Program-made: the position numbers and the translations under genes | Notes under the pieces: generated by a model | Seen by the model: the letters and a program-made list of their open reading frames with translations, nothing else | Told to the model about the DNA's origin: nothing | Database searches by the model: none | Assembly: GCA_017545045.1 (NCBI GenBank) | Contig: JAFYDA010000027.1 | Span: forward strand, 1 to 41,368 | Reading direction: 5' to 3' | Source: Prevotella sp. | GTDB lineage: Bacteria; Bacteroidota; Bacteroidia; Bacteroidales; Bacteroidaceae | DNA: 41,368 bases | In this document: positions 25,778 through 33,054 of the stretch, in pieces | How the letters are laid out: every line of letters starts with the position of its first letter | Position numbering within the stretch: the first letter of the stretch is position 1

Positions 25778-26695
25778 ATGCCATTAAGGTTACCAGATAG
25801 ATTGCCTGCCATTGACTTACTCAAGCAGGAGAATATTTTTGTCATGGGTGACAAGCGCGCCCACGAGCAGGACATTCGTCCCTTGCGCATAGTTATCCTC
25901 AACTTGATGCCGCTGAAGATTACGACAGAAACAGATCTTATCAGGTTACTTTCGAATACGCCATTACAGCTCGACATCAATTTTATGAAGCTGAAAAGCC
26001 ACACGCCAAAGAACACTCCAATAGAGCACATGATGATGTTCTATCGCGATTTTGAGTCGATGCGTAATGAGAAGTTCGACGGAATGATCATTACAGGGGC
26101 TCCCGTTGAACAGTTGGAGTTCGAGGATGTCTTCTACTGGGACGAGATTACGCAAATCTTCGAATGGGCACGAACACACGTGACGAGTACCTTATATATA
26201 TGTTGGGCTGCACAAGCAGGTCTTTACTATCATTATGGTGTACCCAAGTATTCGCTTGACAAGAAGATGTTTGGCATTTTCCCACAGAGAATGCTTGAAC
26301 CGCTATTACCCATCTTCCGAGGTTTTGACGATGAGTTCCAGATGCCTCACAGTCGTCATACAGAACTTCATCGTGAGGATATTATTTCAAATCCGGAACT
26401 GACGCTGATTGCCGAGTCTGAAGATAGCGGAGTAAGCATTGTGATGGCTCGGAATGGCCGTGAGTTCTTTATTACGGGACATTTAGAATACTCCCCTGAC
26501 ACGCTTGACAAGGAATATCGCCGTGACAAGGACATTCGGGATGATGTGGATTTGCCACGCAACTACTATCTGAACGACGATCCTCAGCAAGGGCCTCATG
26601 TTACCTGGCGGGCTCACGCTAATCTGTTCTATTCCAACTGGATTAACTATTACGTTTATCAAGAGACGCCTTATAACATAGAGGAAATCAAGTGA
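25778..26695 (+). CDS. metA: Homoserine O-acyltransferase, predicted acetyl-CoA type
   Basis: First committed step of methionine synthesis: acylation of homoserine in the cytoplasm. The 305-residue protein aligns along E. coli MetA, with catalytic C142 (ICWAAQAG) and H235/E237 (TGHLEYSP) at the same numbers. Residue 111 is Glu (TGAPVE), where succinyl-specific E. coli MetA has Gly. In characterised homologues Glu at 111 goes with acetyl-CoA use, so this is probably a homoserine O-acetyltransferase in spite of the usual succinyl annotation. It sits 12 bases after the PP2C gene and overlaps the next gene by gtga. No riboswitch was seen in the short upstream gap. Confidence 0.95.
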   Translation: MPLRLPDRLPAIDLLKQENIFVMGDKRAHEQDIRPLRIVILNLMPLKITTETDLIRLLSNTPLQLDINFMKLKSHTPKNTPIEHMMMFYRDFESMRNEKFDGMIITGAPVEQLEFEDVFYWDEITQIFEWARTHVTSTLYICWAAQAGLYYHYGVPKYSLDKKMFGIFPQRMLEPLLPIFRGFDDEFQMPHSRHTELHREDIISNPELTLIAESEDSGVSIVMARNGREFFITGHLEYSPDTLDKEYRRDKDIRDDVDLPRNYYLNDDPQQGPHVTWRAHANLFYSNWINYYVYQETPYNIEEIK

Positions 26696-28512
26696 TAAAG
26701 TCGTTAGAGCTTTTGGCGCCGGCTAAGAATCTGGAGTGTGGCATAGCCGCCATTGATCATGGCGCTGATGCCGTTTACATTGGTGCCCAGCGCTTTGGTG
26801 CGCGGGCTTCAGCGGGCAACTCGATTGAGGATATAGCCCGCTTGTGTAATTACGCGCATCAGTATCAGGCAAAGGTCTACGTCACCGTCAATACCATTAT
26901 CTTTGATGATGAATTAGAAGCTACTCGCGAGTTGCTCAGTGAACTACAGCAAATAGGCGTTGACGCCGTTCTGGTCCAGGATCTCTCAATCCTCTCTTTT
27001 CACTCTCCCCTCCCCTCTTCTTTCAGTTTTTCCCTTCCTCTCCATGCTTCTACACAAACAGACAACCGCACGGCAGCCAAAGTGCGATGGTTATACGATA
27101 TCGGTTTCAGTCGCGTTGTTTTAGCCCGCGAGTTGTCTATTGACGAGATAAGAGCCATTCATGATGCCGTGCCCGATGTTGAGCTGGAAGTCTTTGTCCA
27201 CGGTGCCCTCTGTGTCAGCTATAGTGGTTTATGCTATGTGTCGCAGCATTGTTTTCAACGGTCGGCCAACCGCGGCGAGTGTGCCCAATTCTGCCGGATG
27301 CGTTTTGACCTTGTTGATGCCAATGGCCAAGTGATAGAGCACGACCGCCATTTGTTGTCACTTAAGGATATGTGCCAAATAGACAACCTTGAGGCACTGG
27401 CCGATGCTGGCGCTACCTCATTCAAGATTGAAGGCCGTCTGAAGGATGTTGCATACGTCAAGAATGTCACAGCTGCTTATAGCGAACGGCTCAATCAGCT
27501 TGTGCGTTGCCATCCCGACCGTTACAGGCGTGCTTCCCAGGGCCGTTGTCAGTATACGTTCACACCCAATTTACAAAAAACGTTCAACCGCGGCTATACC
27601 ACCTATTTCGCCAACGGTCGCCAGTCCTCCATTGCCTCGTTTGATACGCCCAAAGCCATGGGCGAGTTCGTAGGTACGGTTAAGGAATTGAGCGGCAACT
27701 CATTCACTGTGACAGGCACGGCCAGCTTTGCCAATGGTGATGGCCTCTGCTTTATCAACAAGAACCGCCAGTTAGAAGGTTTCCGCGTGAACAGGGCAGA
27801 CGGGAATCGCCTCTTTCCGCAACGGATGCCCATTGGACTTCATCCAGGCCAGAAACTCTATCGTAACAGTAATCAGGAGTTTGACCGTCTGCTTTCCAAG
27901 CCCAGTGCAGAACGCAAAATACCCATCACGATGACGTTGCAAGCTGTGGCCGACGGTTTCTGCTTGTCGGCAGAAGGTGTCACCGTCAGCATCCAGCATC
28001 CTCATCAGACGGCCGAGAAGCCTCAGCACGACACCATCGTGCGCCAACTTACCAAATTGGGAAACACACCGTATATTTGCACGAAGGTAGATATTCCTGT
28101 AGACTTTAACTATTTCATACCCAATAGTTTGATTGCAGAGTTGCGTCGGCTGTTGATACAGGCGCTGCAGTCATCACCATTACCCCACCCGGAGTCTCGT
28201 CCTGTGGCCTGCCTGCCGCCAACATTCCATTATGCCCAGCCCCACCTCTATAATATCAGTAACCGTCTCTCTTGCGATTTTTACGGCGTCAGCACACCTA
28301 CGGCCTATGAACTGCGTTCCACGCCCGAAGCTGCACTCATGCAGTGTCGCCACTGTCTACGCTATTCGTTAGGCTACTGTGTACGTCATGGTGGTCAACA
28401 CCCCACGTTTCGTGAACCGCTTTTCCTCAGGTTGGGCGACGGCCGCCGTTTCCGGTTAGAGTTCGACTGTAGTCACTGTCAAATGAACATTTATTCAACG
28501 CATCATTCATAA
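26692..28512 (+). CDS. Peptidase U32-family protein (RlhA/TrhP-like RNA hydroxylation factor)
   Basis: A 606-residue U32 family protein. The barrel opens LELLAPAKNLECGIAAIDHGADAVYIG. The U32 signature includes EVFVHGALCVSYSGLCYVS and continues RSANRGECAQFCR, and the C-terminal region has Cys pairs (MQCRHCLRYSLGYC, DCSHCQMN). Members annotated as collagenase-like peptidases include E. coli RlhA and TrhP, which act in rRNA/tRNA cytidine or uridine hydroxylation. The size is nearer to RlhA. GTG at 26692 overlaps the metA stop (gtga). A pyrimidine-rich in-frame segment (about 26982-27041, encoding SFHSPLPSSFSFSLP) lies between VQDLSIL and LHASTQTDN, where relatives have a shorter linker. Confidence 0.9.
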   Translation: MIKSLELLAPAKNLECGIAAIDHGADAVYIGAQRFGARASAGNSIEDIARLCNYAHQYQAKVYVTVNTIIFDDELEATRELLSELQQIGVDAVLVQDLSILSFHSPLPSSFSFSLPLHASTQTDNRTAAKVRWLYDIGFSRVVLARELSIDEIRAIHDAVPDVELEVFVHGALCVSYSGLCYVSQHCFQRSANRGECAQFCRMRFDLVDANGQVIEHDRHLLSLKDMCQIDNLEALADAGATSFKIEGRLKDVAYVKNVTAAYSERLNQLVRCHPDRYRRASQGRCQYTFTPNLQKTFNRGYTTYFANGRQSSIASFDTPKAMGEFVGTVKELSGNSFTVTGTASFANGDGLCFINKNRQLEGFRVNRADGNRLFPQRMPIGLHPGQKLYRNSNQEFDRLLSKPSAERKIPITMTLQAVADGFCLSAEGVTVSIQHPHQTAEKPQHDTIVRQLTKLGNTPYICTKVDIPVDFNYFIPNSLIAELRRLLIQALQSSPLPHPESRPVACLPPTFHYAQPHLYNISNRLSCDFYGVSTPTAYELRSTPEAALMQCRHCLRYSLGYCVRHGGQHPTFREPLFLRLGDGRRFRLEFDCSHCQMNIYSTHHS

Positions 28513-28521
28513 TGTCCAATT

Positions 28522-28588
28522 CATCATGCACAATAATTATCTACACATATTATCCAGAGTATTCATGCGCAGCCAATTGTGCATGATG
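28522..28588. repeat. Perfect 13-base inverted repeat over the lipoprotein start region
   Basis: catcatgcacaat (28522-28534) and attgtgcatgatg (28576-28588) are exact reverse complements separated by 41 bases. The arms contain the alternative start codons at 28526, 28583 and 28586, while the ATG at 28565 would be in the loop. It may be a structural element controlling translation, or only a leftover of local AT-rich repeats. Confidence 0.55.
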
Positions 28589-29551
28589 ACTTGTGCATTA
28601 TGTATTCTGCTCACCGCCTGCTACAATAGGGGACAACAGACACCGGATGCATGGGATCTCACGGAGCAGCAGCTGGACAGCATCTCGTTCTACACCACCC
28701 ATCATTACACTCAGAACTACAACTTCCTGGTGCGCGCTGACTCAATGCCAATCATTGCCCAGTTGCCTGCAGAGGCCATCAGCGACATGCCTGTCGACAC
28801 GCTTGTCGTTTACAAGGCCGACCATCTTGTCGTAGCCGATATTACCACCGTTCCTGCCGATACTATCGACTCCGTCTGGGTAAAAGTGGCTCGCGACCAA
28901 TTGACTTTTGGCTGGATTCACGAACACGACCTCCTACAGGCCGTTTCGCCCGATGACCCCATCTCTGAGTTCATCGACTTTTTCTCCGATGCCCATCTGC
29001 TCATATTCTTGGCTTTGGTCGTCGTTGTGGCTGCTGCCTACGTTTTTCTGAAACTGATGCGTCGCCAAGCCAAGTTGGTGCATTTCAACGATATCGCCTC
29101 GTTCTATCCCTCGCTGCTCTGTGTGCTGGTAGCAGCCTCAGCCATCCTCTATAGTTCAATCCAGTTGTTTGACCCTGAAAAGTGGCGTCATTTCTATTAT
29201 CATCCTACACTCAACCCATTCGCCGTACCTTTTCTCTTGGGGGCATTCCTCGTCTTGGTGTGGTCATTGCTCATCGTAGCCATTGCCGTTGTCGACGACG
29301 TGCGCCGCCAATTGCCTTTTGGAGAAATGATTCTCTACCTCTTAGGATTGGGAGCAACAATTGCCGTGGTTTATATTGTTTTCAGCGTCTTCACCTTATA
29401 TTATATAGGCTATCCTCTCTTTGTGGCCTATGTGGTTTTTGCTGTCTGGTGCTATTTCCGCCGTCCCCGTCCCCATTACCTTTGCGGCCGTTGTGGTTCT
29501 CCGCTCTACAAAAAGGGGCGCTGCCCCCATTGTGGAGCTGTCAACGAATAA
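28565..29551 (+). CDS. Predicted membrane lipoprotein with SH3-like segment, TM helices and C-terminal zinc ribbon
   Basis: Unrecognised Bacteroidota-type protein. From ATG 28565 it has an 18-residue lipoprotein signal peptide ending LLTAC, a periplasmic SH3-like beta region (about 45-130, with SVWVKVARDQLTFGWIHEHDL) and a central membrane region of about five helices between about 140 and 300. A cytoplasmic-looking zinc ribbon (CGRCG..CPHCG) closes the protein. The longer ORF from 28526 would put 13 residues before the signal peptide, so I prefer 28565, although 28583 is also possible. It follows the U32 gene by about 50 bases. Function unknown. Zinc-ribbon tails also occur in the nearby signalling cluster, but no link is shown. 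Confidence 0.75.
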   Translation: MRSQLCMMTCALCILLTACYNRGQQTPDAWDLTEQQLDSISFYTTHHYTQNYNFLVRADSMPIIAQLPAEAISDMPVDTLVVYKADHLVVADITTVPADTIDSVWVKVARDQLTFGWIHEHDLLQAVSPDDPISEFIDFFSDAHLLIFLALVVVVAAAYVFLKLMRRQAKLVHFNDIASFYPSLLCVLVAASAILYSSIQLFDPEKWRHFYYHPTLNPFAVPFLLGAFLVLVWSLLIVAIAVVDDVRRQLPFGEMILYLLGLGATIAVVYIVFSVFTLYYIGYPLFVAYVVFAVWCYFRRPRPHYLCGRCGSPLYKKGRCPHCGAVNE

Positions 29552-29588
29552 AAAAATTAAAGACAGGGAAAGTTTGCAAAATCGTGGC

Positions 29589-30419
29589 TTATAGTCCACG
29601 GGCTTTCCAGATACGTTCCTTGGCCGCGTTAATCTCCTGGAATTTCTTCTCGGCAGCCCGACGTACATCATCGCCGAGGGCCGACACTTTGTCCGGATGA
29701 TGTTCAAGTGCTAACTTACGATAAGCCTTTTTAACTTCGTCATCTGTAGCCGTAGGACTGACGCCCAGCACCTTATAGGCTGACTCCAAATCGTCGTGAC
29801 CCAGGTTGAGCATGGAGTCAACCTCAGCAGTCGACATGCCAAGCCACTGTGCACAATCCTTCAGCGCGACAACTTCTGCAGGATCGATGCGGCCGTCGGC
29901 CTGAGCTATCATGACAAGGAAGTTAAGCAGCTGAAGCCGTTGCGAGTAATCCATATTGCTATTTATCTGCTGACAGCAATCCTTGACGGTGCGGCGAAAA
30001 CCGTTCCAACCTTGCTTCTTCTGCTCACCGAAGAGCTTGTTCAGTATGTCATTGCCTTGATCAACAGCTGCATCGCCGAAATTCTGGCGTAGCATCTGGC
30101 GCACCAATTCCATTTCGGAATGCATGGCCCTGCCGTCAGCCTTGATAATGTAGGACGCCAACACAAGCAAAGAGAAAAGAAAACTGTTACGGTTACCCTG
30201 TGCCTGTTGGCGTTGATAAGCCTGACGATACACCTCTTCGTAGGCACGGAATCCACTGGCACGGCTTGAATCCGTGCCGAACGTTCCTGAATTCTCCGGA
30301 GTGTTGACAAAGTTGAGCCCCTGCTCAAAGAGCGAACCTAACAAATACCCTGCCAGAGCGCCCAGAGGCCCTCCTGCCATCCATCCTATGATGCCACCAA
30401 TCCATTTGCCCGCAGCCAT
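29589..30419 (-). CDS. DjlA-like co-chaperone: TerB region plus J domain
   Basis: A 276-residue protein. A Gly/Ala-rich N-terminal segment (about 5-35, [23 protein letters not shown]) could insert in or lie on the membrane. The middle is a TerB-like helical domain with two acidic metal-site-like motifs (IKADGR at about 92, [11 protein letters not shown] at about 172). The C-terminal J domain (about 212-276) has HPD at 241-243, needed to stimulate DnaK ATPase. This is the DjlA arrangement, so it probably recruits DnaK to the membrane. It lies 31 bases downstream of asnA on the minus strand and may share its transcript. Confidence 0.88.
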   Translation of the reverse strand: MAAGKWIGGIIGWMAGGPLGALAGYLLGSLFEQGLNFVNTPENSGTFGTDSSRASGFRAYEEVYRQAYQRQQAQGNRNSFLFSLLVLASYIIKADGRAMHSEMELVRQMLRQNFGDAAVDQGNDILNKLFGEQKKQGWNGFRRTVKDCCQQINSNMDYSQRLQLLNFLVMIAQADGRIDPAEVVALKDCAQWLGMSTAEVDSMLNLGHDDLESAYKVLGVSPTATDDEVKKAYRKLALEHHPDKVSALGDDVRRAAEKKFQEINAAKERIWKARGL

Positions 30420-30450
30420 CTCTCTCGACTATAAAAAAACAGACAAATAA

Positions 30451-31488
30451 TCAGATAAGCGGCATACCCAGCCGCATGCATTCTTTCCGCATGTCTTCCG
30501 GCCAGATAGAGGCCTGGATTTCACCGATGTGAGCTTTGTGGAGCAACACCATACATAGCCGGCTCTGACCTATACCACCACCAATAGACAACGGTAGCTT
30601 ATCATTCAGAAGTTGCTGATGGAAATACAGTTGCAGGCGTTCCTCCTTGTCTTCCAGCTTCAACTGGCGCAGGAGCGACTCCTTGTCCACACGTATACCC
30701 ATCGATGACAGTTCGAACGAGCGACCCAACACAGGATACCAGATTAAGATATCACCATTCAAGCCCTTGCGCCCGTCCTCGGCAACCGTCGTCCAGTCAT
30801 CGTAGTCGGGTGCACGGCCGTCATGTTTTTCGCCGTTAGCCAGTTTACCGCCTATTCCTATGATAAACACTGCGCCGTAGGCCTCGCAGATAGCATCCTC
30901 ACGCTCCTTTGGGGTCTTGTCAGGATACATTTTCAAGAGTTCCTCGGCATGGATAAACTTAATCTTCTCTGGCAGGAACGGCTTCAGCTGCGGATAAGTC
31001 TCACATGTCAGGTACTCCGTGCGACGTATAGCAGCATAAATGCGCTCCACCACACTCTTTAGGAAAGCCAACGTACGGTCCTCACGACGGATAACGGCCT
31101 CCCAGTCCCACTGGTCGACATACAGCGAGTGAAGATTGTCCAGCTCCTCATCGGCACGGATGGCATTCATGTCGGTATAGATACCATAGCCTGGCTCTAT
31201 CTTATACTCAGCCAGCGACAAGCGCTTCCATTTGGCCAGCGAATGCACCACCTCGGCACGGGCGTCGTCCAGATCCTTGATGGGAAATGTCACAGCACGC
31301 TCCACACCGTTCAGATCGTCATTGATACCAAGTCCCTGCAACACAAACAGAGGCGCCGTCACACGACGTAGCCGCAACTCAGTTGACAGATTCTGCTGGA
31401 AGAATTCCTTAATCAGTTTTATACCCTGTTCTGTCTGCTTTGTGTCGAGCAGACGCTCATAGTTTATGGGTTTAATCAGATTGCTCAT
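30451..31488 (-). CDS. asnA: Aspartate--ammonia ligase
   Basis: Makes asparagine from aspartate, ammonia and ATP in the cytoplasm, using a fold related to class II aminoacyl-tRNA synthetases. The 345-residue protein matches AsnA throughout: ELRLRRVTAPLFV near the N-terminus, AVTFPIKDLDDARAEVVHSLAKWKR, DQWDWE, and the class-II motif-3-like GGGIGQSRLCMVLL near the C-terminus. The length is close to E. coli AsnA (330). A good promoter precedes it at 31514-31544. The djlA-like gene follows. Confidence 0.97.
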   Translation of the reverse strand: MSNLIKPINYERLLDTKQTEQGIKLIKEFFQQNLSTELRLRRVTAPLFVLQGLGINDDLNGVERAVTFPIKDLDDARAEVVHSLAKWKRLSLAEYKIEPGYGIYTDMNAIRADEELDNLHSLYVDQWDWEAVIRREDRTLAFLKSVVERIYAAIRRTEYLTCETYPQLKPFLPEKIKFIHAEELLKMYPDKTPKEREDAICEAYGAVFIIGIGGKLANGEKHDGRAPDYDDWTTVAEDGRKGLNGDILIWYPVLGRSFELSSMGIRVDKESLLRQLKLEDKEERLQLYFHQQLLNDKLPLSIGGGIGQSRLCMVLLHKAHIGEIQASIWPEDMRKECMRLGMPLI

Positions 31489-31513
31489 ACTTGTTACTTT
31501 TCAATTTAGTGCG

Positions 31514-31544
31514 CAAAGGTAACCATAAAATATTAATTTGCAAA
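31514..31544 (-). promoter_or_regulatory. asnA promoter (TTTG-N19-TACCTTTG)
   Basis: On the minus strand TTTG (31541-31544) and TACCTTTG (31514-31521) are 19 bases apart, a textbook Bacteroidota promoter. It is about 26 bases upstream of the asnA ATG at 31488. Confidence 0.85.
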
Positions 31545-31632
31545 CAAAACGGACGATTATTTTTGCATAATGACACAAATCCTTGATTTTAGCTAACTCT
31601 TTGCGCCAGCACGACAAATCTTAAAAGAATAT

Positions 31633-31664
31633 AATTCTCAATTCTCAATTCTCAATTCTCAATT
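31633..31664. repeat. AATTCTC heptanucleotide tandem repeat
   Basis: Four exact copies of AATTCTC (31633-31660) plus a partial fifth. The tract ends 9 bases before the -7 box of the tRNA-Arg and so covers its -33 region. Copy number could vary by slippage. Confidence 0.9.
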
Positions 31665-31672
31665 AAAAATCG

Positions 31673-31680
31673 TACCTTTG
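31673..31680 (+). promoter_or_regulatory. -7 box TACCTTTG upstream of tRNA-Arg
   Basis: A TAnnTTTG match about 30 bases before the mature tRNA 5' end. The -33 position falls in the AATTCTC repeat and has no TTTG. Confidence 0.6.
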
Positions 31681-31710
31681 CACTCGCTTTTGCAATGACA
31701 AGATATTATT

Positions 31711-31784
31711 GGTCCCGTAGCTTAGCTGAATAGAGCGTCAGATTCCGGTTCTGAAGGTCTTGGGTTTGAATCCCAACGGGATCA
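31711..31784 (+). tRNA. tRNA-Arg (anticodon CCG)
   Basis: A cloverleaf is readable by eye. The acceptor stem is GGTCCCG / CGGGATC with one G-T pair, the anticodon stem is TCAGA / TCTGA with loop TTCCGGT (anticodon CCG, reading CGG), and the T arm is TTGGG-TTTGAAT-CCCAA. The discriminator is A and CCA is not encoded. A perfect hairpin and then fragments of broken genes follow, as often seen at tRNA integration sites. Confidence 0.95.
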
Positions 31785-31795
31785 CTGGAAGGAAA

Positions 31796-31815
31796 GGGAT
31801 AGGCAAGCCTATCCC
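31796..31815 (+). terminator. Perfect 9-bp hairpin after tRNA-Arg
   Basis: GGGATAGGC (31796-31804) and GCCTATCCC (31807-31815) are exact complements around a two-base centre. The hairpin begins 12 bases past the tRNA end. The following sequence has no T run, so it is a hairpin that may set the transcript end rather than a classical intrinsic terminator. Confidence 0.45.
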
Positions 31816-31854
31816 GCATTGAAAAAGCAACCTTACGAATGAGATACAAAAAGC

Positions 31855-32310
31855 GTGGGAGGAACTGAAATAAGTAAGAAGTCTATCCGCTTTTTCAACG
31901 ACCGCGAAGTAAGAGCCGTTTGGGACGAGGAACACAGCAAGTGGTGGTTCTCGGCTACTGACATCGTGCGTGCTATCAACGATGAAGATGATTATGTGAA
32001 GGCTGGTAACTATTGGCGATGGCTTAAAAAGAAGCTTTCTACTGATGGCATTCAACTCGTGAGTGTCACTCACGACTTCAAATTCCAAGCTCCCGACGGC
32101 AAACAACGCTTTGCTGATGCTTTGGACAGCGATTGTGTTCAGACTTTGGCGGAAAACTATCCAAATAATCGTGCCCGTTTGTTTCTCCACTGGTTCACCT
32201 ACAGTGACAACAGCATTGACGGACAGAGTAAGAAGAAAGCCTATACCCTTATTGATAGCGGTTTGCATCGTTCTCCAGCGCATCAGGATTATCTATATAA
32301 TAGAGGTTAG
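31855..32310 (+). pseudogene. Truncated BRO-N-like protein, probably from a BRO-N/Fic fusion
   Basis: The frame carries SIRFFNDREVRAVWDEEHSK, then WWFSATDIVRAI, a BRO/KilA-N-like opening, and FLHWFTYSDNSIDGQSKKKAY. In Bacteroidota relatives I recall, that last stretch leads into a Fic (AMP-transferase-type) domain. Here it ends shortly after at about residue 135 with unrelated sequence, so no Fic HPFxxGNG motif is present. The 5' end is also doubtful: the only in-frame start is a GTG and there is no promoter except the tRNA's. It appears to be a 5' gene fragment, cut at about 32262-32267 where a fragment of another gene begins on the opposite strand. Confidence 0.6.
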
Positions 32311-32515
32311 AGCCCCTCTGGCACTCTATCACAACACCAAACTGCATCAAAATCGCATTTCGATGATTATGGAAAGTTCGCAGTTTCAAAGGCTGGTGCA
32401 GATCATTGATATACGCATCGTCCCATTTGCGGGCAATATCCTCAAACGAAATCTTGCCTGCATCGTAGATTGTGGAGATTAACCACATGTATTTTGCGTA
32501 TAGTCTGTCTGTCAT
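32249..32515 (-). pseudogene. Truncated WYL-type regulator (N-terminal HTH part only)
   Basis: Eighty-eight residues starting MTDRLYAKYMWLISTIYDAG, with LKLRTFHNHRNAI and a YYIDN stretch, match the N-terminal winged-helix part of Bacteroidota WYL-domain regulators. These normally continue for another ~200 residues with the WYL ligand-binding domain. Here homology stops near DALEND, and the frame runs into the opposing BRO-N-like fragment before stopping. A possible -7 box TATTTTTG at 32605-32612 remains upstream. A DNA-binding stub could still be made, but the gene is clearly broken. Confidence 0.65.
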
Positions 32516-32701
32516 ACTTCATGTGTCAAGCATATGGAATCACAGTGATGGTTCTACTAATCACTTTCAGACTCCCAGCACAACAGCAGGGTCGATATAT
32601 TGTGCAAAAATACAATAAAATTTCGATAATGAGTCGATTTTTCCTGTTTTTCTATGAAAAAAGGCATAAAATGTTTGTTTTAAATACCATTTTTCTGTAG
32701 C

Positions 32702-32800
32702 GCCTCCGCAGATTTCTAGGGAGGCTCCGCAGAATCACAGGGAGCCTCCGCAGAATCACAGGGAGGCTCCACAGAATCACAGGGAGCCTCCGCAGAAAAA
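32702..32800. repeat. Modular 21-base-period intergenic repeat, array 3
   Basis: Five units in exact 21-base register (the ctcc core recurs at 32704, 32725, 32746, 32767 and 32788). Each core is followed by a gcagaatcacag-like spacer. The cores alternate between GGAGGCTCC and GGAGCCTCC, which are reverse complements, so neighbouring units can pair into perfect 9-bp stems with 12-base loops. Units of the same type in inverted orientation form the left half of array 2. Confidence 0.85.
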
Positions 32801-32989
32801 GGCACTTATTTGATATGCGCTACCTTCATCTTCGCGAGTGTTAATCTCTACCGACATCGGAGGGAGTAATGACATGACCATGAGTATTGACATGTTATCA
32901 CAGGTTACAATATATTCCCGTGTTCAGGAAAAACACTGTAAATGCAAATAGAAAATTGCATGTTTCTTAGTATTATTTAACTCCCGTGA

Positions 32990-33021
32990 TTTGGCCATTT
33001 CACCATTTGTCCGTATCTTTG
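32990..33021 (+). promoter_or_regulatory. Promoter of the BNR-4 gene (TTTG-N20-TATCTTTG)
   Basis: TTTG at 32990-32993 and TATCTTTG at 33014-33021 are 20 bases apart, with the ATG at 33055 about 33 bases downstream. This excludes the longer ORF start at 32986, which lies in the promoter. Confidence 0.8.
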
Positions 33022-33054
33022 CCGAAAAGTGACAACAATCTAAATAACACAACG

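Larger units (their letters stand above)
32516..33054. other. Gene-free region of about 540 bases with repeat array 3 and a promoter
   Basis: No coding region is credible here. It contains the upstream side of the WYL stub (to about 32690), repeat array 3 (32702-32800), about 190 bases without recognisable features except a 6-base inverted repeat ATGCAA/TTGCAT (32942-32961), and the promoter of the BNR-4 gene. Confidence 0.7.

Noticed and set aside
32702-32800. CRISPR array
   Set aside because: The period is only 21 bases, and the segments between cores are repeated rather than unique. There are no cas genes in the window.
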